Below are positions 6,479-6,571 of a DNA stretch of 6,571 nucleotides, piece after piece; positions within the stretch are counted from its first letter, which is position 1, and each line of letters opens with the position of its first letter. The notes beneath the pieces were generated by a model, which ran no database searches, was not told the origin of the DNA, and saw only the letters and a list, made by a program, of their open reading frames with translations. The position numbers were made by a program, and so were the translations under genes. Source of the stretch: Clostridium sp. (GTDB taxonomy: Bacteria > Bacillota > Clostridia > Acetivibrionales > Acetivibrionaceae); the NCBI GenBank assembly GCA_012841175.1, contig DUVG01000239.1, positions 1 to 6,571 of the forward strand, written 5' to 3'.

Positions 6479-6507
6479 ATTATAAAATATATATATATAA
6501 GTAGCAA
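6479..6507 (-). promoter_or_regulatory. Sigma-A promoter of the exported glycosidase gene
   Basis: Read on the minus strand, the -35 is TTGCTA (6502-6507) and the -10 is a perfect TATAAT (6479-6484), with a 17-base spacer. Transcription should begin near 6472, giving a leader of about 90 bases. A short inverted repeat, TAACA-TTG-TGTTA, lies just upstream of the -35 at 6510-6522. Confidence 0.65.
6487..6499. repeat. (AT)6 dinucleotide tract inside the promoter spacer
   Basis: Six uninterrupted AT units plus one A fill most of the 17-base gap between the -35 and -10 of the leftward promoter. Gain or loss of one unit would change the spacer to 19 or 15 bases. Confidence 0.7.
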
Positions 6508-6571
6508 GTTAACATTGTGTTACAAAATAATATCCATATCTTTAAAAAATAAGAATTTATAAAATCTATAA

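Noticed and set aside
1..6571. CRISPR array, mobile element, tRNA, or defence-type system
   Set aside because: No spaced direct repeats, transposase or integrase motifs, cloverleaf sequence, or defence-protein signatures were seen; the genes are housekeeping or envelope genes.

Overview
The window looks like chromosomal DNA from a low-GC, Gram-positive (monoderm) member of the Clostridia. The reasons are the AT-rich intergenic DNA, strong purine-rich Shine-Dalgarno sites, consensus-like sigma-A promoters, a TTG start on galU, the rpsF-ssb-rpsR cluster, and a large secreted phosphodiester-glycosidase protein with Ig-like domains. The lineage is inferred from gene content and style; no database was searched.

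Layout: (1) Positions 1-463 hold no complete gene. There may be a 14-codon C-terminal tail of a gene entering from the left, then a hairpin, AT-rich spacer, a near-consensus extended -10 promoter, and a short structured leader that fits the S6:S18 autoregulatory type. (2) Positions 464-1506 (+) are rpsF, ssb and rpsR, a compact operon for ribosomal protein S6, single-stranded DNA-binding protein and S18. It ends at a bidirectional hairpin terminator. (3) Positions 1585-2421 (-) encode a six-helix YihY/BrkB-family membrane protein, convergent with rpsR. (4) Positions 2422-2627 are a divergent promoter region serving the membrane protein gene (-) and galU (+), with a 15-bp palindrome over the leftward -35. 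(5) Positions 2628-3500 (+) are galU, UTP-glucose-1-phosphate uridylyltransferase, starting at TTG. A two-tier bidirectional terminator follows. (6) Positions 3577-6381 (-) encode a 934-residue exported protein: signal peptide, NAGPA-type phosphodiester glycosidase domain, two Ig-like domains, a beta-sandwich CBM-like domain, and a C-terminal domain resembling a calcineurin-like phosphoesterase that has lost its metal ligands. (7) Positions 6382-6571 hold its leader and promoter, which has a (AT)6 tract inside the -35/-10 spacer.

The genes form separate transcription units. The rpsF operon supplies translation and replication housekeeping. GalU makes UDP-glucose for envelope glycans or glycolipids. 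The exported protein probably acts on a sugar-phosphodiester at the cell surface, but no pathway link between it and galU is shown beyond adjacency. I see no CRISPR array, mobile element, RNA gene, toxin-antitoxin pair or recognisable defence system. The points most worth a second look are the degenerate C-terminal domain, the dinucleotide repeat in its promoter, and the rpsF leader.
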